DNA from: Streptomyces deccanensis
GTDB lineage: Bacteria > Actinomycetota > Actinomycetes > Streptomycetales > Streptomycetaceae
Reading direction: 5' to 3'
Assembly: GCF_022385335.1 (NCBI RefSeq)
Contig: NZ_CP092431.1
Location: 8,370,001-8,434,000, forward strand
Length of the DNA: 64,000 bases
Within the stretch, counting starts at the first letter, position 1. Each line of letters opens with the position of its first letter. The notes beneath the pieces are model-generated. The model had not been told where the DNA came from. It saw only the letters and a program-made list of their open reading frames with translations, and made no database searches. The position numbers and the translations under genes are program-made. Below, piece after piece: positions 1 to 8,395 of the stretch.

Positions 1-532
1 CAAGCGCCTGCACTGGCAGGAAGCATACGGAGACCAGATCCCGGACGAGATGCCGGTGCCCGAGCCGCTGACCGGGGACAGCTATTCCCTGGAGGGGCAC
101 GCAGTGGTGTTCGTGGACCTCCCGGTGGCCGAGACGGTGCACGCGACCGCCTTCCACGTGCCCGACGCGCAAGCCGTGATCGCCGGGGACCTGCTCAACC
201 ACCACTCTCACTGCTACATGGCGGACACCAACAACCCCGCGTCCTGGCTCACCGCCCTGGACCAGGTCCAGGCGCTCGGGGAACACCGGATCGTGGTCCC
301 GGGCCATGGCCCGGTGGGCGGGGAAGAGGTGTTCGACGACACCCGTGCCTGGCTGGAGGACTACCAGGAGGTGGCCAGGCCACGGGTACCCGTCGCCGAC
401 ATCGCCCGCGAAATGAGCCGCCGACACCCCGACCGTGCCCTGCCCATGCTGCTCTGGCTCACCCGAGGCCCCTCGTTCGGACTCGTCGGACCCAAGGAAC
501 TCGGAGTGCCGCCGGAGGTGCTCGGAGGCTGA
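1..532 (+). CDS. MBL-fold metallo-hydrolase, C-terminal part (5' truncated by window edge)
   Basis: The reading frame is open from the first bases of the window to the stop at 530-532, so the start lies outside. What remains looks like the second half of a metallo-beta-lactamase-fold hydrolase: an A-G-D-L-L strand with the metal-bridging Asp, followed by a His-rich stretch, and a later V-P-G-H-G motif holding the last metal-binding His. The tail ends in a helical region like that of the intact MBL genes at 1706-2488 and 6910-7758, so the three look paralogous. The substrate cannot be told; the HxHxDH motif would lie upstream of the window. Confidence 0.8.
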   Translation, partial: KRLHWQEAYGDQIPDEMPVPEPLTGDSYSLEGHAVVFVDLPVAETVHATAFHVPDAQAVIAGDLLNHHSHCYMADTNNPASWLTALDQVQALGEHRIVVPGHGPVGGEEVFDDTRAWLEDYQEVARPRVPVADIAREMSRRHPDRALPMLLWLTRGPSFGLVGPKELGVPPEVLGG

Positions 533-587
533 GGCCGAGGCACCCCACCTTGCAGCCCCTCGCCTTGCACAGCAGTGGCGTGAGCGG

Positions 588-1508
588 CTACGCAGGCGGC
601 GACGCACGTTGAGAGGCGCGGAATGCCAGGGGGGTCTGGCCGGTGTGGCGCTGGAAGAACTTGCCGAAGTGGGTGGCGCTGGTGAAGCCGAGGTGGGCTG
701 CGATGGTGGAGGCGGGCTCTGTGCCGTGGGCGAGGAGTCGCTTGGCTTCCAGGACGAGGCGCTGGTCGAGGTAGTCCTTGGCGCTGAGGCCCGCCGCGGC
801 CTGGGTGGCGCGGGTGAGGGTGCGGGTGGAGTAGCCGAGTTCGCGGGCGTAGTCGTCGATGCGATGGGTGCGGGAGAAACCTCGTTCGACAGCGTCGCGA
901 AAGCGCAGGAAGGGCTCGGGGACGGATTCCGCGGCCTGGTCGTGCTGCCGCAGGTGGGCCAGGCGCAGCAGCACGACGTCGAGCAGGCGGTGCAACAGGG
1001 CGGTGTGCACCGGCAGCGGATGGCGGTCCCACTGGGAAAAGTCCGCGGCCAGTTGCTCGGCCGCGGCTGCCAGTACGGGGGCCTCCGAAGGATCGGGGCT
1101 GTACAAGGGCATCGGGGCGGAGCCGGTGCCGAGTCCGGCCAGTTCTGCGGTCTCGGGGGCGACGAACTCCTCCTGGAAGAAGATCAGGACGGCCTCGGCC
1201 TGCTCAGGGTTCTGCCACTGGTGCACCTGGCCGGGCCTGATCCACAGCCAGGAACCAGGCGGCAGTACGTATCCGGTGAAGTCGACGCGGTGGCGCAAGG
1301 TGCCGGCGGTGACCAGCATCAGGGTATGGAAGTCCTGCCGGTGCGGGGTGGCGATGTGCCAGGGCCAGTCACGGATGCGGTCGCGGAAGTCGGCCAGGGT
1401 CATGACCTCGATGCCCGCCGGGGTTCCGGCCGGAGGCTGGAAAGCCACCTTCGGCAGGCCCGTCTCCCGTCGACCGGGTTTCTGCCCCGCTTGTCGCCTG
1501 TGGACCAT
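588..1508 (-). CDS. AraC-family transcriptional regulator with cupin sensor domain
   Basis: A protein of about 306 residues. The N-terminal half (about residues 45-135) reads as an AraC-type cupin, with the G-x-L-x-x-R and P-P-G-S-x-x-x-x-x-P-G-x-x-H strand pattern. The last 90 residues are a double helix-turn-helix of the AraC/XylS type, with the family signature G-F-x-S-x-x-H-F-x-x-x-F-x-x-x-x-G-x-x-P. It is divergent from the MBL gene at 1706, 197 bp away, so control of that gene is the natural inference. The ATG at 1508 was chosen; a GTG lies one codon upstream. No clear ribosome-binding site precedes either. The inducer is unknown. Confidence 0.88.
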   Translation of the reverse strand: MVHRRQAGQKPGRRETGLPKVAFQPPAGTPAGIEVMTLADFRDRIRDWPWHIATPHRQDFHTLMLVTAGTLRHRVDFTGYVLPPGSWLWIRPGQVHQWQNPEQAEAVLIFFQEEFVAPETAELAGLGTGSAPMPLYSPDPSEAPVLAAAAEQLAADFSQWDRHPLPVHTALLHRLLDVVLLRLAHLRQHDQAAESVPEPFLRFRDAVERGFSRTHRIDDYARELGYSTRTLTRATQAAAGLSAKDYLDQRLVLEAKRLLAHGTEPASTIAAHLGFTSATHFGKFFQRHTGQTPLAFRASQRASPPA

Positions 1509-1705
1509 CACGAGACCGCAGCGTACCTCGCACGACCTCCGGTTCCGTCCCAGTATGGAGTTGTTCCAGGGGCGCGGGCCCGTGGGGATGGAAAAGCCGG
1601 CCGTGTCCGTTGCGGCCGATGGTCGGTCGTGAGCCGGCCATCAGCGATCCGCCCTCCCCGCGTCCCCTCATCACCACTCATCCGCAGTCCGACAGGAGCA
1701 CAGTC

Positions 1706-2488
1706 ATGCACGGCACCCTCACGGTCATCGACAAGGGCCAGGTCCGCATCCACAGCTACGTCTCGCCCGAGGACGGCCTGGGCGTCACCACCCAGCTGAT
1801 CGAGACGCCGTCGCGGATCATCGCCGTCGACGCGCAGTTCGTCCTGGCCTACGCCGACGAGGTCGTCGCCTACGCCAAGAGCCTGGGCAAGCCGCTCGAC
1901 CGCCTCGTCATCAGCCACGCGCATCCGGACCACTACCAGGGCGCGGCCCGCTTCGGCGTCCCCGTGCACGCGCTGCCGGAGACCACCGCGGAGATCGTCG
2001 CCATGGGCGCCAAGACGGACCTGCCCACCGGCGCCGCGATCCCGCTCGCCGACATGACTCCGACCGTGGAGATCATCCCGGGCACCGAGGTCGTCGACGG
2101 CATCCCGTTCGTGTTCGAGAAGGTCACCGGCGGCGAGATCCACACCACCCTCGTGATCAAGCTGCCCGAGCAGGGTGTCCTGGTCGCTCAGGACGTCGTC
2201 TACAACCACACCCACCTGTGGTTCCTGGACAAGGACTTCGACGGCTGGCAGGCCAACATCGACCGCTTCGCAGCCGAGACCGAGTACGACACCATCCTGC
2301 CCGGCCACGGCGAGCCGACCACCCCCGCCGTCTGGGCCGAGCTCACCGACTACGTCAACTCCGGCCGGGAACTGCTCGGTGACGACGGCGACGCCTACAA
2401 GAAGGCCATCACCGAGCGCTACCCCGCCTACCAGGGCGCAGCTCTCATCGACGTCGCCAACGCCTACATGTTCGGCCCCAAGAGCTGA
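1706..2488 (+). CDS. MBL-fold metallo-hydrolase
   Basis: A protein of about 260 residues with the complete metallo-beta-lactamase signature: H71-x-H73-x-D75-H76 at the first metal site, an Asp in the Q-D-V-V-Y strand and a later P-G-H-G. No signal peptide is seen, so it is probably cytoplasmic. The start was fixed by an AGGAG ribosome-binding site at 1694-1698; an in-frame start further upstream has none. It is divergent from the AraC regulator and followed 52 bp later by the secreted SnoaL-like gene, perhaps as one transcript ending at the hairpin at 3500. Substrate unknown; lactonase, thioesterase and quinoprotein-relay-like roles are all possible. Confidence 0.88.
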   Translation: MHGTLTVIDKGQVRIHSYVSPEDGLGVTTQLIETPSRIIAVDAQFVLAYADEVVAYAKSLGKPLDRLVISHAHPDHYQGAARFGVPVHALPETTAEIVAMGAKTDLPTGAAIPLADMTPTVEIIPGTEVVDGIPFVFEKVTGGEIHTTLVIKLPEQGVLVAQDVVYNHTHLWFLDKDFDGWQANIDRFAAETEYDTILPGHGEPTTPAVWAELTDYVNSGRELLGDDGDAYKKAITERYPAYQGAALIDVANAYMFGPKS

Positions 2489-2540
2489 AGTCCGCTCCGA
2501 CCTTCCAGCACAGCGCCCACATCCCTGTAGAGAGAACATC

Positions 2541-3485
2541 GTGACTTCCCGCATGTCCGGCCGGCGCACGGCCACCCGTCGCATCCTCCTCGCCACGGTC
2601 GCCACGTCCGCCCTGCTGGGCGCCGCGACCGTGCCCGCCTTCGCCTCGTCGCCCGTCAGCGCGGGTCACGCCTTCGGGCACGTCGACGGCGCCCGGCTCG
2701 ACCACCAGAAGACCGTTGCCGTACGCGTCCTCAAGGAAGCGTTCGAGCGGGGTGACACCACGGTCGTGGACAGGTTCGTGCGGGCCGACTACATCCAGCA
2801 CAACCCCCTCGCGTCCGATGGCCCCGAGGCGTTGAAGAACTTCGCTGCCGGGTTGCATCAGCAGTTCCCCGACACCAAGTACGACGTCAAGCGGGTCATC
2901 TCCGAGAACGACCTCGTCGTGGTGCACTCCAACCTCGTACTGACGCCGGGAAGTCGAGGCTCGGCCGTCATGGACATTTTCCGGTTCCAGGACGGCAAGA
3001 TCGCCGAGCACTGGGACGTGCTTCAGGACGTCCCCGGCAGCAGTGTCAACGGCAACGACATGTTCTCCACCATCAGCCGGCCGCAGACCGGACAACCTGG
3101 TCCGCGCTCGCTCACCGCCTCCAACAGGAAGCTCGTCATCAAGGCATTCGACCGGCTCATCGTCGACAAGGATCTGTCCGCCCTCGACACGTACTGGAGC
3201 GCCGGGTACCACCAGCACAATCCCGGCATCGCGGATGGTGCGGCCGGTGCGCGGGAGGGGCTCGGGGCGTACTTCGGGGCGTTCCCGGAGCTGGCCGTCT
3301 CCCGCAAGCGCGTGGTCGCCGAGGGGGATCTGGTCGCCGTCCACAGTCACTACGTGAACGCGCCCGGCGAGCGCGGGCAGGCCGTCGTGGATCTGTTCCG
3401 GGTACAGGGCGGGAAGATCGTCGAGCACTGGGACGTGCTGCAGGACGTGCCGGCCACCTCCGCCAACGGCAACACGATGTTCTGA
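2541..3485 (+). CDS. Secreted protein with two tandem SnoaL-like domains
   Basis: A protein of about 314 residues. An Arg-rich N terminus (four Arg before a hydrophobic stretch) and an A-F-A-S-S cleavage region near residue 37 indicate export. Two copies of an NTF2/SnoaL-like alpha+beta barrel follow (about residues 55-180 and 195-314); each ends in D-x-F-R-x-Q-x-G-K-I-x-E-H-W-D-V-L-Q-D-V-P, so the gene arose by internal duplication. The tyrosine-histidine pair Y-x-Q-H-N is present in both. GTG 2541 was chosen; an ATG four codons on (2553) is possible. SnoaL folds serve as polyketide cyclases, isomerases or binding proteins; no function can be assigned here. A decayed third copy lies just downstream. 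Confidence 0.85.
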   Translation: MTSRMSGRRTATRRILLATVATSALLGAATVPAFASSPVSAGHAFGHVDGARLDHQKTVAVRVLKEAFERGDTTVVDRFVRADYIQHNPLASDGPEALKNFAAGLHQQFPDTKYDVKRVISENDLVVVHSNLVLTPGSRGSAVMDIFRFQDGKIAEHWDVLQDVPGSSVNGNDMFSTISRPQTGQPGPRSLTASNRKLVIKAFDRLIVDKDLSALDTYWSAGYHQHNPGIADGAAGAREGLGAYFGAFPELAVSRKRVVAEGDLVAVHSHYVNAPGERGQAVVDLFRVQGGKIVEHWDVLQDVPATSANGNTMF

Positions 3486-3499
3486 ATCTGTTGAATCTG

Positions 3500-3526
3500 A
3501 GGGGCGTTCAACGTCCGGACGCCCCT
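3500..3526 (+). terminator. Rho-independent-type terminator after the SnoaL-like gene
   Basis: An 8-bp perfect stem (AGGGGCGT / ACGCCCCT) with an 11-nt loop begins 15 bp after the stop codon and is followed by TTTGTGTT. Confidence 0.7.
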
Positions 3527-3648
3527 TTGTGTTCCAGTAGGTTCCTCGCCGGGCGGCGGGATCCCGCTTCCACCACGCCGGATCACGGCCGCTGCGGCTC
3601 ACGGGTGGGGCCGACGACGGAAAGCAATCCGCCAGGTCGGTGATGTAG

Positions 3649-4176
3649 GTCCGCAGTCGCTGGCCTCATGGGGAGCACCGGCGCCGTGCCCGCCGCGTCG
3701 GCGGCGCCTCCCATCGGCGTGCTCCTGGCCGTCGGGAGCTTTTCGGCGACAGGGACGTCACCGCCGTCGACCGGTGGGTCGCCGCCGACTACCGCCGGCA
3801 CAGCTCGGCCGCGCCCGACGGCCCCGAAGGACTGCGTGGGCTGATCGGGTCACTCACCGACGACGTCCGTCACGAGGTCGCCCGGGTCAGCGCCGAGGGC
3901 GACCTGGTCGCGGTCCACGGCGTCTACTACGGCTTCGGTCCGGACCCGATGGTCGCCTTCGACCTGTTCCGTGTCGCCGACGGCAAGCTCGCCGAGCGCC
4001 GGGACATCGTCCCCGCCATCCCGGACACCCTGCCGCGCGACAACGGCCTGTTCTGGTTTTGGCGTCGACGACGGCGTAGTCCGGCGCAACAGCCAGGGCC
4101 CCAACGGAGACACGCTCACCTACGAGGCGATCGCCGGCTCGGTGCGACCGAAGACGTCGCCATCGGCACGCCGTGA
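3649..4176 (+). pseudogene. Decayed SnoaL-like gene (third copy)
   Basis: The frame that is open between the stop at 3646-3648 and the one at 4174-4176 encodes, from about 3739, a clear relative of the SnoaL domains just upstream. It matches F-G-D-x-D-V-T-A-V-D-R-W-V-A-A-D-Y, then P-D-G-P-E-G-L-R, G-D-L-V-A-V-H and D-L-F-R-V-A-D-G-K-L-A-E. The N-terminal quarter is missing and no ATG or GTG with a ribosome-binding site precedes the homologous part. The Y-x-Q-H-N motif has become Y-R-R-H-S. After the usual domain end (D-N-G-L-F-W, near 4056) the frame runs on into unrelated Arg-rich residues. It is probably a dead remnant of a duplication. Confidence 0.65.
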
Positions 4177-4354
4177 CGATCGGGCCAGCTGGATCTCGTG
4201 CAATAGGCAGAGGTCAAGTCCGTCAGTGGAAACGACGGCTGACGCCGGTTTAGCCGCGGGGTGTCGGCGATGCGGTCAGAGCCTGGAGAAACAGGCCGCC
4301 TCCGAGGCACTCCGCTCGCCAACCGGCTGTCCTGCGGATGCTCGCCGACCGCGT

Positions 4355-4477
4355 GCGTCGCGGGCGCGCCTCAGATGCCGGCGCGAGCACTCCAAACTGC
4401 ACCGTCCCAAGCGCTACAGCCGCCGCCTGCGACGGGTCTTCGGCATGTCCGCGCCGGTACACACACGGCGGCGGTGA
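4355..4477 (+). pseudogene. Transposase fragment, IS110-type C-terminal motif
   Basis: About 40 codons resemble the region of IS110/IS116 transposases that reads A-G-L-x-P-x-x-R-D-S-G-x-x-x-N-L-H-R-P-K-R-Y-x-R-x-L-R-R-V-F-Y-x-S-A. Here the sequence has K-L-H-R-P-K-R-Y-S-R-R-L-R-R-V-F-G-M-S-A and stops soon after. No other part of the transposase and no terminal repeats were found, so this is a fossil. The rest of 4177-4598 holds no recognisable gene. Confidence 0.5.
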
Positions 4478-4561
4478 ACGGGTCAGGTGGAGTGTGAACG
4501 TGGCTGCCACGTTCCGGAAGCGCTCCGCCAGGGAGAGAAGCGGCGGCGGTCACCCGCCTGG

Positions 4562-4595
4562 GGAGGCGGTTCCAGCACCAGCTGGAACCGCCTCC
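4562..4595 (-). terminator. Hairpin terminator of the hydrolase operon
   Basis: A perfect 15-bp stem (GGAGGCGGTTCCAGC and its complement) with the 4-nt loop ACCA lies 3 bp beyond the stop codon of the minus-strand hydrolase that ends at 4599. Confidence 0.8.
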
Positions 4596-4598
4596 GTC

Positions 4599-5522
4599 TC
4601 ACGAGCCGGTTGAGGCCGGGACCGGGTCGAGGTGAGTGTGGAACCACGACAGCGCGGCGCCGCTGGATTCCTCGAAGTGCACCTTGTAGGCGTCGAAGTG
4701 ACCGCCGGGCAGCAGCACCAGTTCCTTCGGGGCGAGGGCTCGCTCGAAGGCGGCCAGCTGGATGTCGGCCGGGACCACCGTCTCGCCGGTCTCGACGATC
4801 ATCATGAGTGGCTTGGGCGAGACCCGGCCGATCCATACGCCCGGCTCGTACAGCCGCGCGGCCCGGCTGGAGCGCAACGTCACCGTGTTGTGCTCGCGGC
4901 CCGGGGGAACCAGGTCGTGGTAGAAGCGCACGGCGTCCGGGCTGTTGTACAGGGCCGGGTCGGTTGGATCGTCGCCGATGGAGGTCTGGTAGCGCAGTTC
5001 ACCGCCGGCGGCCAGGGCGCGTTCGTCGTCGGCCTGGGCGAGCTCGAAGGCGGCGATGCGGTCCGGCGGGACCTTGCGCTGCCACTGCTCGAATCCGCTG
5101 ATGGTGGGCACCTGCGACACCACGGCCTTGATCCGCACGTCGGTCGCGCCGAGAACGATCGCGTGACCGCCTGAGAAGCTCGAGCCCCACACTCCGATGC
5201 GGTCCTCGTCGACCTCCGGCCGGGCCTCCAGGAAGCTGATCGCGCGGCGCCAGTCCGCGATCTGACGCCAGGGGTCGACGTCGTTGCGGGGCTCGCCGTC
5301 GCTGGCGCCGAACGTGCGGTGATCGTGGACGAGCACCACGAACCCGGCGTCGGCGAACTTGCGCGCGTACGGGTCGAGGCCCATCTCCCGGTTGGCGCCG
5401 AATCCGTGCGCCATCGTGATCGCGGGGCGGGGGCCCTCGGCGTCCGGCAGGTAGAGCCAGCCGCGCAGAGTCACGCCCCCGTCCGCCGTGAACTCCACGT
5501 CGATGCGTTCTGTCATGGTCAT
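4599..5522 (-). CDS. Alpha/beta hydrolase (dienelactone-hydrolase/YcjY-like)
   Basis: A protein of 307 residues. The alpha/beta hydrolase fold is shown by A-H-G-F-G-A-N-R-E near residue 39 (oxyanion region), V-H-D-H-R-T-F-G-x-S-D-G-E, the nucleophile elbow G113-S-S115-F-S-G-G with Ser115, and a C-terminal P-G-G-H-F-D-A-Y with the likely catalytic His. The length and motifs fit the family that includes Xaa-Pro-peptidase-like and DUF1100-type hydrolases. Its start overlaps the stop of the upstream hydrolase by four bases (ATGA), so the two are translationally coupled. No signal peptide. Substrate unknown. Confidence 0.85.
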   Translation of the reverse strand: MTMTERIDVEFTADGGVTLRGWLYLPDAEGPRPAITMAHGFGANREMGLDPYARKFADAGFVVLVHDHRTFGASDGEPRNDVDPWRQIADWRRAISFLEARPEVDEDRIGVWGSSFSGGHAIVLGATDVRIKAVVSQVPTISGFEQWQRKVPPDRIAAFELAQADDERALAAGGELRYQTSIGDDPTDPALYNSPDAVRFYHDLVPPGREHNTVTLRSSRAARLYEPGVWIGRVSPKPLMMIVETGETVVPADIQLAAFERALAPKELVLLPGGHFDAYKVHFEESSGAALSWFHTHLDPVPASTGS

Positions 5523-6688
5523 TCGCCTTCCGTGAACTTGAAGTACTCGGCGGGGATGAGGCCGGCCTCGATGAGGGGTCCCCCGACCTTCGCGTTGATC
5601 TGCAGCACGGCGCCGATGGGCCGGTGGTGGATGGCGATCTCGGTGATGAGCCCTTCGTCATCACGCGTGAGGATCGTGATCCCCTTCATCTCGAAGCCGC
5701 CGAACGCGGCGGCCTCCCACTCCAGATACGTCCGCGGGCCGTCCTGCGCCTTCCGGACGAACTCGAGCCGCTCGTACACGGAGCTCACCGCGGTCATGAG
5801 GGCCTCGACGTGCTCCTTGCGCTCGACCGGCTTGGCGAGCGCGCTGGCCTCCATCCGCACGTTCGGCGAGAGCGCCAGCCCGAAGGACTCCTGGGTGCGC
5901 TGCTTGAACGCACTCGTCCAGGCCTCGGCCGGACGGTCGTCGGCGGAGTTCGACGCCTCGATGACCGAGGTGATGGCGGCGGCGACCGCCGCCGGGTTCT
6001 CGACGTGCGCCCAGTGACCCGCGCCGGCGATCGTCTGCGTGGCGGCGCCGGGGAAGCGGGGCGCGACATACGCGGAGACGATCTCTTCCGTGACGAAGGG
6101 GTCGTTCTCGCCGCGCAGGACGGTGACGCTCCCGTGGAACTTGCTGGGCTGCTGTCCGTCCGGGTGGCCGTTGTTCCATGCCGTCGCCGTGTCGGAGATC
6201 GTCGACGGGTCGACGCGCAGCGTCACTTGGGCGAGCCGGTCGTTCTCCTCGGCGGGGAACGCGGTGGCGAGCGCACTGCGGAAGGCGCGTTGCGCGTCGA
6301 GTCCGAGATCCGGTGCCTGGAAGGGGGCGATCTGCTCCGGGGGCAGGTGGGTGCCCGCCAGCGGGATCGGGTTGACCAGGACGAGCGAGCGCACCTGATC
6401 GGCCAGGCGGGCGGCGACGAGCTCGGCGATCTGACTTCCCATGCTGTGGCCGACGAGCACGACGGGGCCCTCCGTCGCGCGCACGACGGACTCGAGGTCG
6501 TCGGCCCAGCGGGCGAGCGTGAACGGCCCCTGATCTGAAGCGCGCGCACCCATGCCGGCGAGCTCGAACGCGATCGAGGGGATCGACTGCTCGTCGAGGA
6601 CGGTGCGGACGCTGTTCCAGATGGGGCCGTCGTCCAGGTATCCGTGGACGAGCACCGCGGTCGGTGCGTGCGTCGCTGGGCTGTTCAT
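5519..6688 (-). CDS. Alpha/beta hydrolase fused to a SnoaL/NTF2-like domain
   Basis: A protein of 389 residues. Residues about 10-250 are an alpha/beta hydrolase with H-G-Y near residue 15, nucleophile elbow G80-H-S82-M-G-S and a terminal G-A-G-H-W-A-H-V-E-N-P. Residues about 260-380 read as an NTF2/SnoaL-type domain, with W-x-x-A-F-x-x-R-T, P-N-V-R-M-E-A-S, an F-G-G-F-E-M-K-G-I-T-I-L strand and a final P-I-G-A-V-L-Q-I-N. Such a fusion in one chain is uncommon, while both parts occur separately in the neighbouring genes. It is first in a two-gene operon reading away from the MBL gene at 6910, with a strong palindrome between them. Substrate unknown. Confidence 0.83.
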   Translation of the reverse strand: MNSPATHAPTAVLVHGYLDDGPIWNSVRTVLDEQSIPSIAFELAGMGARASDQGPFTLARWADDLESVVRATEGPVVLVGHSMGSQIAELVAARLADQVRSLVLVNPIPLAGTHLPPEQIAPFQAPDLGLDAQRAFRSALATAFPAEENDRLAQVTLRVDPSTISDTATAWNNGHPDGQQPSKFHGSVTVLRGENDPFVTEEIVSAYVAPRFPGAATQTIAGAGHWAHVENPAAVAAAITSVIEASNSADDRPAEAWTSAFKQRTQESFGLALSPNVRMEASALAKPVERKEHVEALMTAVSSVYERLEFVRKAQDGPRTYLEWEAAAFGGFEMKGITILTRDDEGLITEIAIHHRPIGAVLQINAKVGGPLIEAGLIPAEYFKFTEGE

Positions 6689-6773
6689 CTCGTGTCTCCT
6701 TTGACGATCGCTCTCTTGCGGCGACGAACCGAAAGTCAGCGGCTCTCGAGATTCTCGGCCGACGCGAGCGCTA

Positions 6774-6804
6774 TGACGTAAGCATAGGGTCTATGCTTAC
6801 GTCA
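6774..6804. promoter_or_regulatory. Perfect 14-bp inverted repeat, probable operator
   Basis: TGACGTAAGCATAG, then GGT, then CTATGCTTACGTCA. It lies between the divergent hydrolase operon (start 6688) and the MBL gene (start 6910). A 13/14 match to one arm occurs at 8545-8558 and an 11/14 match at 8382-8395, the latter over the start of the CGNR regulator gene. The CGNR protein is therefore the best candidate ligand. Confidence 0.75.
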
Positions 6805-6909
6805 ATGTCATCGCTCGGTGAGTGGCGGAATGAGGGCTGGTCCTTCCGGCTCACTCCGCGTTCCGGCCCAGAGCGGAAGCGACCACCCGAGAATCCGAGG
6901 AGTCCACCC

Positions 6910-7758
6910 ATGACGTCGAACGCCTTGACCTACGCCGTGCACGTCGAGGACGGCATGCCGACCACCAACGCCGACGTGCCGCCCGATCAGGGGGAGCGTC
7001 GCTGGTCACCGACGTCGAGCGTCCTGATCTCGAACGGGGGAGAGTCGCTGCTGGTGGATCCGCTCTTCACGGTCGCGCAGTCAAAGGACCTGCTGCGTTG
7101 GCTCGGTGAGCGTGACGCCCCTGTGGCGAGCGTGTACGTCACGCACGGCCACGGCGACCACTGGTTCGGTCTCGGAGCCGTTCTGGAGCAGTACCCCGGC
7201 GCGCGCGCCTTCGCGCTGCCCGAGGTCGTCGAGGACATGGCCCACCAGTCCTCGCCCGAGGTTCTCAAGGCGGTCTGGCGTGCATGGTTCCCCGGCCAGC
7301 TCCCTGAGCACCTGGTGCTCGCCGAACCGCTCGCGGAGGAGGTCCTGACGGTGGGCGGGGCGGAGGTCCGTCCGGTCCGCCTGGGGCACACCGACTGCGA
7401 CAACACGACCTGCCTGCATGTTCCCGACCTGGGGCTGGTCGTCGCGGGCGACGTGATCTACAACAACGTGCACCTCATGCTCGCCCAATCGGACGCGGAC
7501 GGGCGAGCCGAGTGGCTGAGGGCTCTCGACACGGTCGAGGCGCTGGGGCCGACCGCGATCGTCGCGGGGCACAAGGATCCGGCTGCCGATGACGATCCGC
7601 GTCACATCGAGGAGACCCGACGCTACATCCTCGATTTCAACAGCGGGGTGCGTCGCACCGGCAGCACCCTCGAACTCTACGAGTACATGCTGGAGCGTCA
7701 CCCGTCCCGCATCAATCCCGGTGCGCTGTGGGGCTCCTGCCGGGCAGCCAAAGGCTGA
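6910..7758 (+). CDS. MBL-fold metallo-hydrolase
   Basis: A protein of about 282 residues with the metallo-beta-lactamase motif H79-G-H81-G-D83-H84, a G-H-T-D strand, the metal-bridging Asp in V-A-G-D-V-I-Y, and A-G-H-K where family members usually have G-H-G. The start is set by GAGGAG a few bases upstream of ATG 6910. It shares its C-terminal layout with the partial gene at the left edge and with 1706-2488. It is divergent from the hydrolase pair and probably shares the operator at 6774-6804. Substrate unknown. Confidence 0.87.
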   Translation: MTSNALTYAVHVEDGMPTTNADVPPDQGERRWSPTSSVLISNGGESLLVDPLFTVAQSKDLLRWLGERDAPVASVYVTHGHGDHWFGLGAVLEQYPGARAFALPEVVEDMAHQSSPEVLKAVWRAWFPGQLPEHLVLAEPLAEEVLTVGGAEVRPVRLGHTDCDNTTCLHVPDLGLVVAGDVIYNNVHLMLAQSDADGRAEWLRALDTVEALGPTAIVAGHKDPAADDDPRHIEETRRYILDFNSGVRRTGSTLELYEYMLERHPSRINPGALWGSCRAAKG

Positions 7759-7793
7759 GTAGTCGGAGCGACGGTCGGTCGGCCTGCGGCGCG

Positions 7794-8393
7794 CTACGCG
7801 CTCGCGGCCGCCCGACGGGCCCGCGAGGCCCGAAGGTTCACGGCGTTACCGCAGATGCGCACGTCATGCCAGGCGCCGTTGTTGGGGTTCGTGCCATCGT
7901 AGAACGCAACCGAGCAGACCCGGTTACGGCACATCTTCAAACGACGCCACGTCCCCGTCAGTTGGGCGTTCGTGATCTCGTTGAGCACGGCCGCGACGAC
8001 CCACGGGACGTCCTTGCCGCGCGGCGCCACCGAGAAGACACCATCGGCGTCGATCCGCACCTCGAGCGCGCCGCTCACCCCCTTCGGCGCGGATCGGGTC
8101 GGAGTGTCGCGCACCGCACCCGACACGGTCATCTGCAGCGACGCGCGCAGCTGTTGAAGCCGCACCAGCCCCGGTTCATCGACTTCGATCGCCGGCGCCT
8201 CCGCCCCCGTACGTCGACTCCATTCGTCCAGCGCGCCGGCGAGCCAAGACGTCGCGGAATCCGGCGTCGAAAGCAGGTCCTGAAGCGCGGGCTTGCCGGC
8301 GGCGCGGGTGTTCAAGACCTCCTGGACGAGGATGAGCGGTCCGGTGGCGAGGCGGTCGGTGTAGCGCTCGCTCGCGAGTTCAGACATAGGCAT
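7794..8393 (-). CDS. CGNR zinc-finger regulator with ABATE-type domain
   Basis: A protein of 199 residues (or 197 from the ATG at 8387). The first 140 residues fit the ABATE-like sensor domain of this family (D-x-x-L-L-S-T near the start, L-N-E-I-T near 138). The C-terminal zinc finger shows C155-x4-C160, F-Y-D, W-H176 and C181-G-N-A. The usual fourth Cys (W-C) is replaced by His and the C-G-N-R signature by C-G-N-A, so the site would be C3H. Family members act as DNA-binding regulators. A copy of the island's palindromic half-site covers its start codon, suggesting autoregulation. Confidence 0.8.
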   Translation of the reverse strand: MPMSELASERYTDRLATGPLILVQEVLNTRAAGKPALQDLLSTPDSATSWLAGALDEWSRRTGAEAPAIEVDEPGLVRLQQLRASLQMTVSGAVRDTPTRSAPKGVSGALEVRIDADGVFSVAPRGKDVPWVVAAVLNEITNAQLTGTWRRLKMCRNRVCSVAFYDGTNPNNGAWHDVRICGNAVNLRASRARRAAASA

Positions 8394-8395
8394 AG
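8382..8395 (-). promoter_or_regulatory. Half-site of the 6774 palindrome at the CGNR gene start
   Basis: AGACATAGGCATAG matches the left arm TGACGTAAGCATAG at 11 of 14 positions. It overlaps the start codons of the CGNR gene, which would suit a leaderless or autorepressed transcript. The opposite arm is not recognisable. Confidence 0.45.

Noticed and set aside
361-1032. Minus-strand open frame rich in Pro and Arg within the AraC gene
   Set aside because: Different frame on the same strand as the AraC gene, with the composition of a shadow frame.
4177-4561. Several overlapping frames of 60-170 codons in the gap before the hydrolase operon
   Set aside because: Apart from the IS110-like stretch none shows conserved motifs or ribosome-binding sites.
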